A stretch of 64,000 nucleotides of DNA from Alicyclobacillus kakegawensis NBRC 103104 (GTDB lineage Bacteria; Bacillota; Bacilli; Alicyclobacillales; Alicyclobacillaceae), in assembly GCF_001552655.1 (NCBI RefSeq), contig NZ_BCRP01000013.1, positions 1 through 64,000 on the forward strand, read 5' to 3'. Positions within the stretch are counted from its first letter, which is position 1. The number at the start of each line of letters is the position of its first letter. The position numbers and the translations under genes were made by a program. Below, piece after piece: positions 42,017 through 49,024 of this stretch. Below the pieces are notes generated by a model that searched no databases, was not told the DNA's origin, and saw only the letters and a list, made by a program, of their open reading frames with translations.

Positions 42017-42256
42017 ATGGCACCGTCCCCGCACAACCGATTTCTCGATCTGCGCCGCTTGATTGGTGTTCTGTTGACTTTTGACGGGCTGATCATCGCC
42101 ATCTACGGTGCCGTCAAGCATCCCGGCAATCCCGATGTCCCGCTGAACCTGGACCTTTGGTGGGGATTGTTGGTTCTGGTGGTCGGCCTGCTGTTTTTGT
42201 TCGCTTCTTTGCGCCCGCCGAAGCCGCCCGAAGAGGAGCCCGATTCTTTGTCATAA
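42017..42256 (+). CDS. small two-helix membrane protein linked to the symporter
   Basis: A 79-residue protein: a short amphipathic start (FLDLRRL), a first membrane helix (IGVLLTFDGLIIAIYGAV), a periplasmic-type loop with NPDVPLNLDLWWG, a second helix (LLVLVVGLLFLFASL) and an acidic proline-rich tail. It starts 13 bases after the symporter stop and ends before a strong terminator, so it belongs to the same mRNA. I recall similar small proteins next to SSS transporters in other bacteria. An accessory subunit is likely, unproven. Confidence 0.75.
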   Translation: MAPSPHNRFLDLRRLIGVLLTFDGLIIAIYGAVKHPGNPDVPLNLDLWWGLLVLVVGLLFLFASLRPPKPPEEEPDSLS

Positions 42257-42278
42257 CAGCACCGCGTTGGCCGCTGGC

Positions 42279-42318
42279 GCGCCACCCGGGGAGACCCGGG
42301 TGGCGCTTGCAATTTTTT
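42279..42318 (+). terminator. strong rho-independent terminator after the symporter operon
   Basis: GCGCCACCCGGG (42279-42290) and CCCGGGTGGCGC (42295-42306) form a perfect 12-bp stem with a GAGA loop, followed by a T-rich tract with six T at 42313-42318. Confidence 0.9.
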
Positions 42319-42414
42319 GTTTCCCGCGAGAAGATGAAAGAGGAAGCAACTGGCCAGGTTTTCCTGCGCAATCTTGGCAGCACAATCTTCATCATAATAA
42401 AGGAGCGATGACGG

Positions 42415-42891
42415 ATGGACGAACAGGCGAAAAAGACCGCGCTCAGAGGCATCACATACGGGTTGTACGTGATTGGTACGAAGGTCGGCGACGACGTAAA
42501 TGCGTTCACGGGCAACTGGGTGACCCAAACCTCATTTACGCCGCCTCTTGTCGCCGTGGGAGTCAAGAAGGGAACAAGCTCCTGTGACGGAATTCTGGAG
42601 AGCGGCGTGTTTTCGGTGAACGTGCTGGAAAGCGGACAGAAAGACCTCGCGTTCGCGTTCTTCAAGCCGGTCTCGCGGGTCGGCAACAAATTCGGGGACA
42701 TCGAGTTTTACACGGCGACGACAGGCAGCCCCATTCTGAAGGACGCTTTGTCTTGGTTTGAGTGCAAGGTGGTGGACCACAATGACCGAGGCGACCATGT
42801 GTTGGTCGTCGGGGAGGTCATCGATGCCGGTGTACATCGCGAGGGGAAGCCGCTGACGTTGGGCGAATTGGGCCTGTTTTACGGCGGATGA
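42415..42891 (+). CDS. flavin reductase family protein (candidate corrinoid reductase)
   Basis: A 158-residue FMN-binding split-barrel protein: LRGITYGLYVIGTKVGDDV, NAFTGNWVTQTSFTPPLVA, VGVKKGTSSCDGILESGVF, SVNVLESGQKDLAFAFF and a C-terminal VVGEVIDAGVHREGKPLTL. It fits the flavin reductase/flavoredoxin family. AAAGGAG precedes ATG 42415. The cobalamin adenosyltransferase gene starts 19 bases downstream on the same strand. Adenosylation needs Co(I), and CobR of Brucella, a flavin-reductase-like enzyme, reduces Co(II) corrins; the linkage therefore points to a corrinoid reductase (inference). Confidence 0.8.
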   Translation: MDEQAKKTALRGITYGLYVIGTKVGDDVNAFTGNWVTQTSFTPPLVAVGVKKGTSSCDGILESGVFSVNVLESGQKDLAFAFFKPVSRVGNKFGDIEFYTATTGSPILKDALSWFECKVVDHNDRGDHVLVVGEVIDAGVHREGKPLTLGELGLFYGG

Positions 42892-42910
42892 GCGGAGGGA
42901 CAAACGGCGC

Positions 42911-43516
42911 ATGCGCATTTACACCCGCGGCGGCGATAGAGGAAAGACCACTCTGATTGGCCGCAAGCGCAGGTTCAAGTCGGACGCGCGCGTCGAGGCG
43001 TACGGCAGCGTGGACGAGGCGGGGGCGTTTCTGGGCTTGGCCTGCAGTTTCCTCAGGCCTGACGAGGACGCTGATATTCTCGACCTTTTGGGCGGTGTCC
43101 AGCAGCGCCTGTGGGATGTCGGGGCCGACCTGGCGGCACCCCCGGACGCGGGTTTCACGTATCGAACACCCGACACCGCGGCCGCGGAACTGGAACCGAT
43201 GATAGACAAATATCAGGCGGAGGCGGGACACCTCAGCCAGTTCATCATCCGCGGCGGCGACACGGCGGCGGCCGCCCTGCACGTTGCCTGCACCGTGGTG
43301 CGGCGGGCCGAACGCCGTGCTGTCGCCTTGATGCAGCAGGAGGAACTCCACCTACCGGCGCTCACCTACCTCAATCGGCTGTCCGACCTCTTGTTTGTCC
43401 TCGCGCGGGCTGTCAATGCCCGCCGCCAGCTTGGCGATGTGGTCTATGAGCGCAGCGGGGAAGTGTTTCGAGAACCGCACGCGGCACCCAAGGCGGACAG
43501 AAAATCGGACAATTGA
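42911..43516 (+). CDS. pduO: cob(I)yrinic acid a,c-diamide / cob(I)alamin adenosyltransferase, PduO type
   Basis: A 201-residue PduO-type ATP:corrinoid adenosyltransferase. The ATP loop is IYTRGGDRGKTTLIG (usually YT+tGDkGkT), VEAYGSVDEAGAFLGLA follows, VVRRAERRAVALM gives the conserved RxxER-type arginine and glutamate, and YLNRLSDLLFVLARAVNAR is the C-terminal signature. It attaches the adenosyl group to Co(I) corrinoids. The gene follows a flavin reductase gene and its stop codon overlaps the -35 box of the B12 operon promoter. Confidence 0.9.
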   Translation: MRIYTRGGDRGKTTLIGRKRRFKSDARVEAYGSVDEAGAFLGLACSFLRPDEDADILDLLGGVQQRLWDVGADLAAPPDAGFTYRTPDTAAAELEPMIDKYQAEAGHLSQFIIRGGDTAAAALHVACTVVRRAERRAVALMQQEELHLPALTYLNRLSDLLFVLARAVNARRQLGDVVYERSGEVFREPHAAPKADRKSDN

Positions 43517-43542
43517 CAGTGCGTTGGCGACTTCTGTACAAT
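43513..43542 (+). promoter_or_regulatory. promoter of the riboswitch-controlled B12 operon
   Basis: TTGACA (43513-43518) and TACAAT (43537-43542) are 18 bases apart, a strong sigma-A promoter. The predicted transcript starts near 43549, just before the riboswitch, and the -35 box overlaps the pduO stop. Confidence 0.75.
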
Positions 43543-43569
43543 TTCGGTGGACAAACTATCATTTCGCCT

Positions 43570-43724
43570 GTCAGGTGCCCTGCGTGAGCAGGGAGAATAG
43601 GGAAACCGGTGCGAATCCGGTGCGGTCCCGCCACTGTGATCAGCGGTTTGGGCGGGCGTCACTGCGGCTAAGCTGTGGGAAGGCGTTCGCTGGTCAGTGC
43701 TGAGAGCCAGGAGACCTGCCTGAC
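43570..43724 (+). promoter_or_regulatory. cobalamin riboswitch
   Basis: The outer stem GTCAGG (43570-43575) pairs with CCTGAC (43719-43724). Inside are the conserved blocks AATAGGGAAACCGGTGCGAA, GCGGTCCCGCCACTGTGAT and the B12 box GAGCCAGGAGACCTGCC. This is a class I adenosylcobalamin sensor. It precedes a terminator and btuF. Confidence 0.95.
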
Positions 43725-43790
43725 GGGTGTGCGAGCTGAACCTTCGAGGAGAGGTTGAGTGCGCCGACGGGGATTTTCACCCAGTGCGTG

Positions 43791-43815
43791 AACTCTGCCT
43801 GCGGGCGGAGTTTTT
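43791..43815 (+). terminator. expression-platform terminator of the cobalamin riboswitch
   Basis: AACTCTGCC (43791-43799) pairs with GGCGGAGTT (43804-43812) around a TGCG loop and runs into five T. With cobalamin bound, transcription would stop here before btuF. Confidence 0.75.
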
Positions 43816-43875
43816 CTATGACCACTCGCAAACGACTCGCAAGGGGACGCTCCAGACTGGTGGATGGAGGGTTCC

Positions 43876-44883
43876 ATGTTGAAGCGCAAGATGATCTCAG
43901 TCACCACAGTAGCTGTGCTCGCCGCCGCGCTCGCGGCCGCATGCGGTAGCCCAGGAGCGGGCAACCATGCGTCCGGCGCGAACCTGTCCGGCGGCAACAG
44001 CGCGTCCGGAACCGGCAGCGCGCAAACTGTGCACTATCCCCTGACGCTGACCGACGATGTTGGCCACAAGGTGACGTTGGACAAGCAGCCTCAGCGCATC
44101 ATATCCGCGACGGAGGGCACGGACGAAATCCTCACGGCGCTGGTGCCCAAGAAGAGAATCGCTATGGTCACCTCCTACGCGGCAGATCCCAGCTACTCCA
44201 ATGTTCGCTCCTTCGTCAAAGGTATTCCCACCATCTCCGACGCCGCCACCGATGCGGAGAAGATCCTGGCCGCCAAGCCCGACCTGGTGCTCTTGGCGTC
44301 CTATACCAAACCAGGAGCCGTGAAGCAGATTGAGCAGGCGCACGTGCCCACATACGAGTTTGACAACTTCAACTCCATCTCCGACATCGAGCGCAACATC
44401 GGCGTCGTCGGCAAGCTCGTCGGCGAACCGGCAAAAGCTCGCCAGGTGGTGCGGGACATGGAGCGGAGCTTGACCGCCATTCATCAAGCCGTGAAGAGGG
44501 AAAAGCCGGTCACCGTGCTGGACTACAGTTCCTATGGCTTTGCGGCCGGGCGCAACACGACGGTCAACGATGTGATCATCCATGCTGGCGGCAAAAACGC
44601 GGCTTCCCAGTTGAACGGATGGGCCAAGATCAGCGATGAAGAAGTCGTCAAGTTGAACCCGGACGTCATCATCGACGCTTCGGATGACAAATCGTTTGTC
44701 AACAAGATCCTGCAAGACCCCAAGCTGCAAACAGTGTCGGCTGTGAAAAACCACCGGGTGTACGTGATCAACAGCGCTGACCTGGGAAGTGTGTCCCAGT
44801 ATGTGGTCAAGGGCGTTTGGGATGTGGCCCATGTCCTGTACCCGAAGGCCGACCTGCCCAAGGTCACGGTTGCCCGCCCATGA
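43876..44883 (+). CDS. btuF: cobalamin ABC transporter substrate-binding lipoprotein BtuF
   Basis: A 335-residue lipoprotein with a basic start, a hydrophobic core and lipobox LAAACG, then a Ser/Gly/Asn-rich spacer of 35 residues. The binding domain is a type III (helical backbone) periplasmic-binding fold: LTLTDDVGHKVTLDKQPQ, RIISATEGTDEILTAL, ILAAKPDLVLLASYTKPG, DDKSFVNKIL and the end LYPKADLP. Its position behind a cobalamin riboswitch and before btuC/btuD makes corrinoid uptake the likely role rather than iron siderophores. ATG 43876 follows GGAGGG. Its stop overlaps the btuC start (ATGA). Confidence 0.88.
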   Translation: MLKRKMISVTTVAVLAAALAAACGSPGAGNHASGANLSGGNSASGTGSAQTVHYPLTLTDDVGHKVTLDKQPQRIISATEGTDEILTALVPKKRIAMVTSYAADPSYSNVRSFVKGIPTISDAATDAEKILAAKPDLVLLASYTKPGAVKQIEQAHVPTYEFDNFNSISDIERNIGVVGKLVGEPAKARQVVRDMERSLTAIHQAVKREKPVTVLDYSSYGFAAGRNTTVNDVIIHAGGKNAASQLNGWAKISDEEVVKLNPDVIIDASDDKSFVNKILQDPKLQTVSAVKNHRVYVINSADLGSVSQYVVKGVWDVAHVLYPKADLPKVTVARP

Positions 44884-45905
44884 CCCGCGTCTCCGCCCTG
44901 CTGGTGCTGTGCAGTCTGGCGGTGGCCCTCGCAGTGGCCGCCGCCTTGGAGGTCTCCATCGGTCCCATGATGATTCCGGCGGGACGCCTGATTCCAGACA
45001 CCTGGGCTTATTTGCATGGCGCGCGCAGCGGCGATGCGGTGGTGATGGGGGCCATTCGCTGGCCGCGCGCCCTGGCGGCCGTTCTCGTCGGGGCGGGACT
45101 CGCGGCGACGGGCGCCGTGCTGCAAGCCGTGTTTCGGAACTCCATGGCCGATCCGGCCGTCATAGGCGTCTCCAGCGGCGCCTCGTTGGGGGCGGTGTTG
45201 ACGATTCAGACCGGTCTGGCCCAGCTGAACGCTTGGTCCACTCCCGTCGGCGCGTTCGTCACCGGGCTGCTTGTGGTCTATGTCATCTACCGTCTTGCCA
45301 CCCTGCAGGGGAAGACCGCCATCCATGCCCTGCTTTTGGCAGGCGTTGCCGTCGGTTCCTTTTCCAGCGCCATGGTCACTCTGTTGCTCTCGCTGGCGCC
45401 GCTGGAGACGATGCAGCAGATGTTGTTCTGGCTCATGGGCGGGCTGGATGGCACGACGTGGATGAATGTATGGATGATTTTGGTGTTCGTGGCGGGCGGA
45501 TTCGTCGTTTACCTGGGGCACGCACACGCGCTCGACATCCTGTCGCTCGGCGAAGAGCAGGCGGAAGGGCTCGGCGTCCCGTTGCAGCGTACCAAACAGG
45601 TCCTGTTTGCCACTTCCGCCCTTGTCGTCGGGGCGTGCGTGAGCGTGAGCGGTGTCATCGCCTTTGTGGGCTTGATAGTCCCGCACTTGGTGCGGATGTG
45701 GGTAGGTCCGCGCCATCGTCTGCTGCTTCCGGCCTCGGCGATGGGCGGCGGTATCCTCTTGGCGCTGGCCGATGTGCTCGCGCGCATGGCGCTGCAGCCA
45801 GTGGAACTGAACGTGGGCGTCGTCACGTCCTGTTTGGGGGCCCCGTTTTTCCTCTACCTGCTGCGCCGGCATTACCAAGCCTTCGAACGGGGGGCGAAAG
45901 GTTGA
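44880..45905 (+). CDS. btuC: cobalamin ABC transporter permease BtuC
   Basis: A 341-residue FecCD/BtuC-type permease with about ten membrane segments. Marks: IRWPRALAAVLVGAGLAAT, GAVLQAVFRNSMADPAVIG, VSSGASLGAV, and in the C-terminal half LGEEQAEGLGVPLQRTK, VSGVIAFVGLIVPHLVRMWV with the Q-loop contact, and LLPASAMGGGILLALADVLA. It pairs with BtuD ATPase. Starts by ATGA overlap with btuF and ends by TTGA overlap with btuD. Confidence 0.9.
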   Translation: MTRVSALLVLCSLAVALAVAAALEVSIGPMMIPAGRLIPDTWAYLHGARSGDAVVMGAIRWPRALAAVLVGAGLAATGAVLQAVFRNSMADPAVIGVSSGASLGAVLTIQTGLAQLNAWSTPVGAFVTGLLVVYVIYRLATLQGKTAIHALLLAGVAVGSFSSAMVTLLLSLAPLETMQQMLFWLMGGLDGTTWMNVWMILVFVAGGFVVYLGHAHALDILSLGEEQAEGLGVPLQRTKQVLFATSALVVGACVSVSGVIAFVGLIVPHLVRMWVGPRHRLLLPASAMGGGILLALADVLARMALQPVELNVGVVTSCLGAPFFLYLLRRHYQAFERGAKG

Positions 45906-46732
45906 GCGTCCGAATTGACCTGGAACTCGCCGGGCTGGGTTTACCCCCCCGGTTGCAGGCGGTATCCGCGCGTTGGCGGGGCGGCCAGGTGATCGGCGTC
46001 GTCGGCCCAAACGGGGCGGGGAAATCGACACTGCTGCGGCTCATCGCCGGGGTTCTGCCCGCTGCCACAGGTACGGTGTCGCTCTCTGGGCGCCCTTTGC
46101 GGGGGCTTGCCAGCAGGGAGCGGGCGCGCTGGTTGGCGTATCTGCCGCAGCAGCTGCCAGAGGACTGCCCGTTCACCGTGCGTGAGTTTGTCGAGATGGG
46201 GCGCTACGCACACCGAAGCCCTTGGGGCGGGGTGGGTGGCCACGGATGGCAGGTCATCCACGACTCGATTGCACGTATGGGACTTGGCTCATACGAGGAT
46301 GTGCCCCTGTCACAGCTGTCTGGGGGAGAACGGCAACGGGCGGGCGTCGCCCGCTGCTTGGCGCAAGAGAGTCCAGTGCTGTTGCTTGACGAGCCGATAT
46401 CGAACCTGGATGTGCACTATCAGCTCGACATGCTCCAGCGCCTGCGTGAACTGGCAGACGCCGGCAGGCTGGTGGTTGTGGCCATCCACCACCTGGAGTT
46501 TGCGGCCCGCTATTGCTCCCAGTTGCTCCTGTTGGACAAAGGGCGCGTGTATGCGTGCGGACGGCCACAGGAGGTGCTGACCGCAGCCGCCCTTCGCGAC
46601 GTTTTTGGCGTGGAAGCCGAGGTCTTCACGGATGCTCACGCTCACCTTCGCTTCACGTACCTGTACCCCAGGGAGGGTGATGCGCAGCGGCCGTCAACAG
46701 CTGTGCAGGCCGGAGAGGAGGCCAACCGTTGA
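45902..46732 (+). CDS. btuD: cobalamin ABC transporter ATP-binding protein BtuD
   Basis: A 276-residue ABC ATPase: Walker A VVGPNGAGKSTLLRLIAG, Q-loop LAYLPQQLPEDCPFTVREF, signature LSQLSGGERQRAGVARCL, Walker B PVLLLDEPISNLDVH and H-loop VVVAIHHLEFAARYC. It belongs to the FepC/BtuD branch. TTG 45902 overlaps the btuC stop (TTGA); the frame is open far upstream through btuC, but nothing supports a longer protein. A TTGA overlap links it to cobU. Confidence 0.9.
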   Translation: MSVRIDLELAGLGLPPRLQAVSARWRGGQVIGVVGPNGAGKSTLLRLIAGVLPAATGTVSLSGRPLRGLASRERARWLAYLPQQLPEDCPFTVREFVEMGRYAHRSPWGGVGGHGWQVIHDSIARMGLGSYEDVPLSQLSGGERQRAGVARCLAQESPVLLLDEPISNLDVHYQLDMLQRLRELADAGRLVVVAIHHLEFAARYCSQLLLLDKGRVYACGRPQEVLTAAALRDVFGVEAEVFTDAHAHLRFTYLYPREGDAQRPSTAVQAGEEANR

Positions 46733-47271
46733 AGTCGGTGTTCGTATTGGGAGGGGCGCGCAGCGGCAAAAGCGGCTACGCGGAACGCTTGGCCCGCACG
46801 TTGGCGGCGGAGAGACGCCTGTCGGTGACGTTTGTGGCCACAGCGCAGGCGACGGACGAGGAAATGGCGGACCGGATAGAGCGGCACCGCGAGGCACGCC
46901 CGCGCGATTGGGAGACGGTGGAGGAAGCGTTCGACATCGTGCCCATCCTGCGCCGTCAGCGTACGGATCAACTTATCATCGTGGATTGTCTGTCGCTGCT
47001 TCTCAACAATTGGATGTACGCTGGGTGCTCCGAGGAGCTTTACCGGCGGCGCGTGAACGCTTTGGCGGATGCGGTGACCATGGCTGTCGGCTCGGTGATT
47101 ATGGTCAGCAACGAGGTGGGGGCTGGGATTGTCCCGGCGGATGGCCTGTCCCGCCAGTACCGCGACTGGCTCGGATGGTTGAATCAACGGATGGCGGCCG
47201 TCGCAAGCTCGGTTGTCTGGATGGTGGCCGGGATACCGGTGACTGTGAAAGGTTCGACCGAGACGCCATGA
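46729..47271 (+). CDS. cobU: adenosylcobinamide kinase/adenosylcobinamide-phosphate guanylyltransferase
   Basis: A 180-residue bifunctional enzyme: FVLGGARSGKSGYAERL (P-loop), TFVATAQATDEEMADRIER with HREARPRDWETVEE (the guanylylated histidine region), LIIVDCLSLLLNNWM and IMVSNEVGAGIVPADGLSR. It phosphorylates adenosylcobinamide and adds GMP, making the acceptor for CobS. The TTG start overlaps the btuD stop and GGAGAGGAGG precedes it. Length is typical. Confidence 0.93.
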   Translation: MKSVFVLGGARSGKSGYAERLARTLAAERRLSVTFVATAQATDEEMADRIERHREARPRDWETVEEAFDIVPILRRQRTDQLIIVDCLSLLLNNWMYAGCSEELYRRRVNALADAVTMAVGSVIMVSNEVGAGIVPADGLSRQYRDWLGWLNQRMAAVASSVVWMVAGIPVTVKGSTETP

Positions 47272-48257
47272 TAGCCTGGCCACCGGGATTATCCCATCTC
47301 GCTCTGGCCGCATCCGCGTTGCTGTGCGACCGCATCGTGGGCGATCCTGCCCGCATCCCGCATCCGGTGGTCCTCATGGGTTGGTGGGTCCGCCGCGTGG
47401 AGGGTGTCTTGTATCGGCCGCAAGCCAGTCCGCGGACGCAGAGGTGGGCGGGTGTCGCCTTGTGGCTGCTCGTGTGCGCCCCGGTGGTGGTCCTCTCGGA
47501 AATGTTTCTCGTCCTGTTGTATCACCTCGCCCCATGGCTGGGGTGGATGGGCGGACTGGTCCTGACGAGTACAACCATTGCCTGGAAAGGTTTGCGGGCG
47601 GCGGTGGCCTCCGTCTATCAGGCCCTGCAGTGTGAGGGGCTGCCTGCCGCGCGGCTGGCGGTGGGCCAGATTGTCGGTCGGGACACAGCTCACCTGTCCG
47701 AACCGGAGGTGGTCCGGGCGGCGCTGGAGACGGTCGCCGAGAACCTGGTGGACGCCGTGGTGTCACCGGTATTGTTCGGGCTTCTGGGTGGACCCTCGCT
47801 GGCGATGCTGTACCGGGCGGTGAACACCCTTGATTCGATGGTCGGTTACAAGAACCCTCGGTATCAGTACTTTGGCTGGTTCAGCGCCCGCATGGACGAC
47901 GGGTTTAACTACGTCCCAGCTCGCTTGTCTGGCCTCCTCTTGCTGGGCGCCGCTGGCTTGTGCGGCGGTAGCATGCGCCGGGGGTGGCGGGCATGGCGGG
48001 AGGACGCCCACAAGCACCCGAGCCCCAACGGTGGCATCCCAGAATCCGTCGTGGCTGGAGCCTTGGGGGTGCAGCTGGGCGGTGTCAACTCGTATGCGGG
48101 TGTGGTCTCCGTTCGCGCCCGCTTGGGCAAGGCCACCCGGCCGCTTGAGCGAAGGGATGTTTTGCGGGTCATTTCCTATTTAGACAGCGCCGCGTGGTTG
48201 CTGCTCGCGGCCTTGACGATAGGGGGCGCGGTGTATTGGCGGTTATCCGCTGGCTGA
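47268..48257 (+). CDS. cbiB: adenosylcobinamide-phosphate synthase CbiB
   Basis: A 329-residue membrane protein (CbiB/CobD) that joins cobyric acid with aminopropanol or its phosphate. Marks: CDRIVGDPARIPHPVVLMGW, RDTAHLSEPEVVRAALETV, AENLVDAVVSPVLFGLLGG, YRAVNTLDSMVGYKNPRY and SPNGGIPESVVAGALGVQLG. About five membrane segments. ATG 47268 overlaps the cobU stop (ATGA). The 3' end overlaps cobS by 22 bases. Confidence 0.93.
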   Translation: MIAWPPGLSHLALAASALLCDRIVGDPARIPHPVVLMGWWVRRVEGVLYRPQASPRTQRWAGVALWLLVCAPVVVLSEMFLVLLYHLAPWLGWMGGLVLTSTTIAWKGLRAAVASVYQALQCEGLPAARLAVGQIVGRDTAHLSEPEVVRAALETVAENLVDAVVSPVLFGLLGGPSLAMLYRAVNTLDSMVGYKNPRYQYFGWFSARMDDGFNYVPARLSGLLLLGAAGLCGGSMRRGWRAWREDAHKHPSPNGGIPESVVAGALGVQLGGVNSYAGVVSVRARLGKATRPLERRDVLRVISYLDSAAWLLLAALTIGGAVYWRLSAG

Positions 48258-49024
48258 CGCTCGCAGTGCAGTTTGCGACTGTATGCCCAACGCCGCGCGT
48301 GCGCGTAGTTCGGGGGTCCGACCTGCACGCGAGCATGGGCCTGGTGCCTGTGGTGGGGCTTGGCCTCGGCGGGTTTCTCTGGATTGTTTATCTGGGATTG
48401 GCGGCTGTGCTGCCTGTGCGCACGAGTGCCGCCGTTGCGCTTGCGCTGTACACTGCGAGCACGGGCGCCCTGCACCTGGATGGCTGGATGGATACTGTCG
48501 ACGCTCTGGCCTGCAGGCGGTCCCGAGACGAGGCGCTGGCGGTCATGAAAGACAGTCGTTCCGGCGCCGTCGGGGTTGTGTTTTGCGTCTTGATGATCTT
48601 GGTGAAATACACAGCTTTGGTCTCCGTGCCGGCGGCATGGCCGGCCGGCGACAAACCTTGGTTGATCCCGGACGCGTGGCTATGGTGGGCGCCGATGCTC
48701 TCCCGGTTGGGCATGGTCTGGTCCATGCGGATGGCGCCTGCGGCTCGACCCGGGCAGGGCTTGGGGGCGATATACGCCGGTCGATTGCCGTTGCCTGTAA
48801 TCTTGCTGGCTACCTTCCTCACGGGTTTATGTGGACTGGCCTTGCTTCCTGCTTGGCACGTCCTTGCCGCTGGCGCGCTCACGCTGGGGGCATGCGTCGG
48901 CTTCACAGCCTGGATGCGACGGCGCTTTGGCGGCATGACCGGAGACACCTACGGGGCGCTGCACGAGGCTCTTGAGACGCTGCTGTGGTTGATGGCGGCG
49001 GCGTTGTTGGCGCGGGAGGGATGA
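48236..49024 (+). CDS. cobS: adenosylcobinamide-GDP ribazoletransferase CobS
   Basis: A 262-residue membrane protein that condenses adenosylcobinamide-GDP with alpha-ribazole (phosphate). Marks: LTLAVQFATVCPTPRVRVV, ALHLDGWMDTVDALACRRS with the DGxxDxxDA metal site, AVMKDSRSGAVGVVFCVL and MRRRFGGMTGDTYGALHE. TTG 48236 is the best start, with GATAGGGGG upstream, so it overlaps cbiB. Its stop overlaps the start of the fusion gene (ATGA). Confidence 0.92.
   Translation: MAVIRWLTLAVQFATVCPTPRVRVVRGSDLHASMGLVPVVGLGLGGFLWIVYLGLAAVLPVRTSAAVALALYTASTGALHLDGWMDTVDALACRRSRDEALAVMKDSRSGAVGVVFCVLMILVKYTALVSVPAAWPAGDKPWLIPDAWLWWAPMLSRLGMVWSMRMAPAARPGQGLGAIYAGRLPLPVILLATFLTGLCGLALLPAWHVLAAGALTLGACVGFTAWMRRRFGGMTGDTYGALHEALETLLWLMAAALLAREG

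Noticed and set aside
44789-45901. Long N-terminal extension of BtuD through btuC
   Set aside because: Peptide is Arg/Gly/Ser-rich without structure and overlaps the btuC coding frame; TTG 45902 gives a normal-length ATPase.
44532-46031. 499-codon open frame antisense to btuF/btuC
   Set aside because: Arg/His/Gln-rich shadow of the transporter genes, no ribosome site.
46605-47267. N-terminal extension of CbiB through cobU
   Set aside because: Overlaps cobU completely; the ATGA start at 47268 gives the typical CbiB length.
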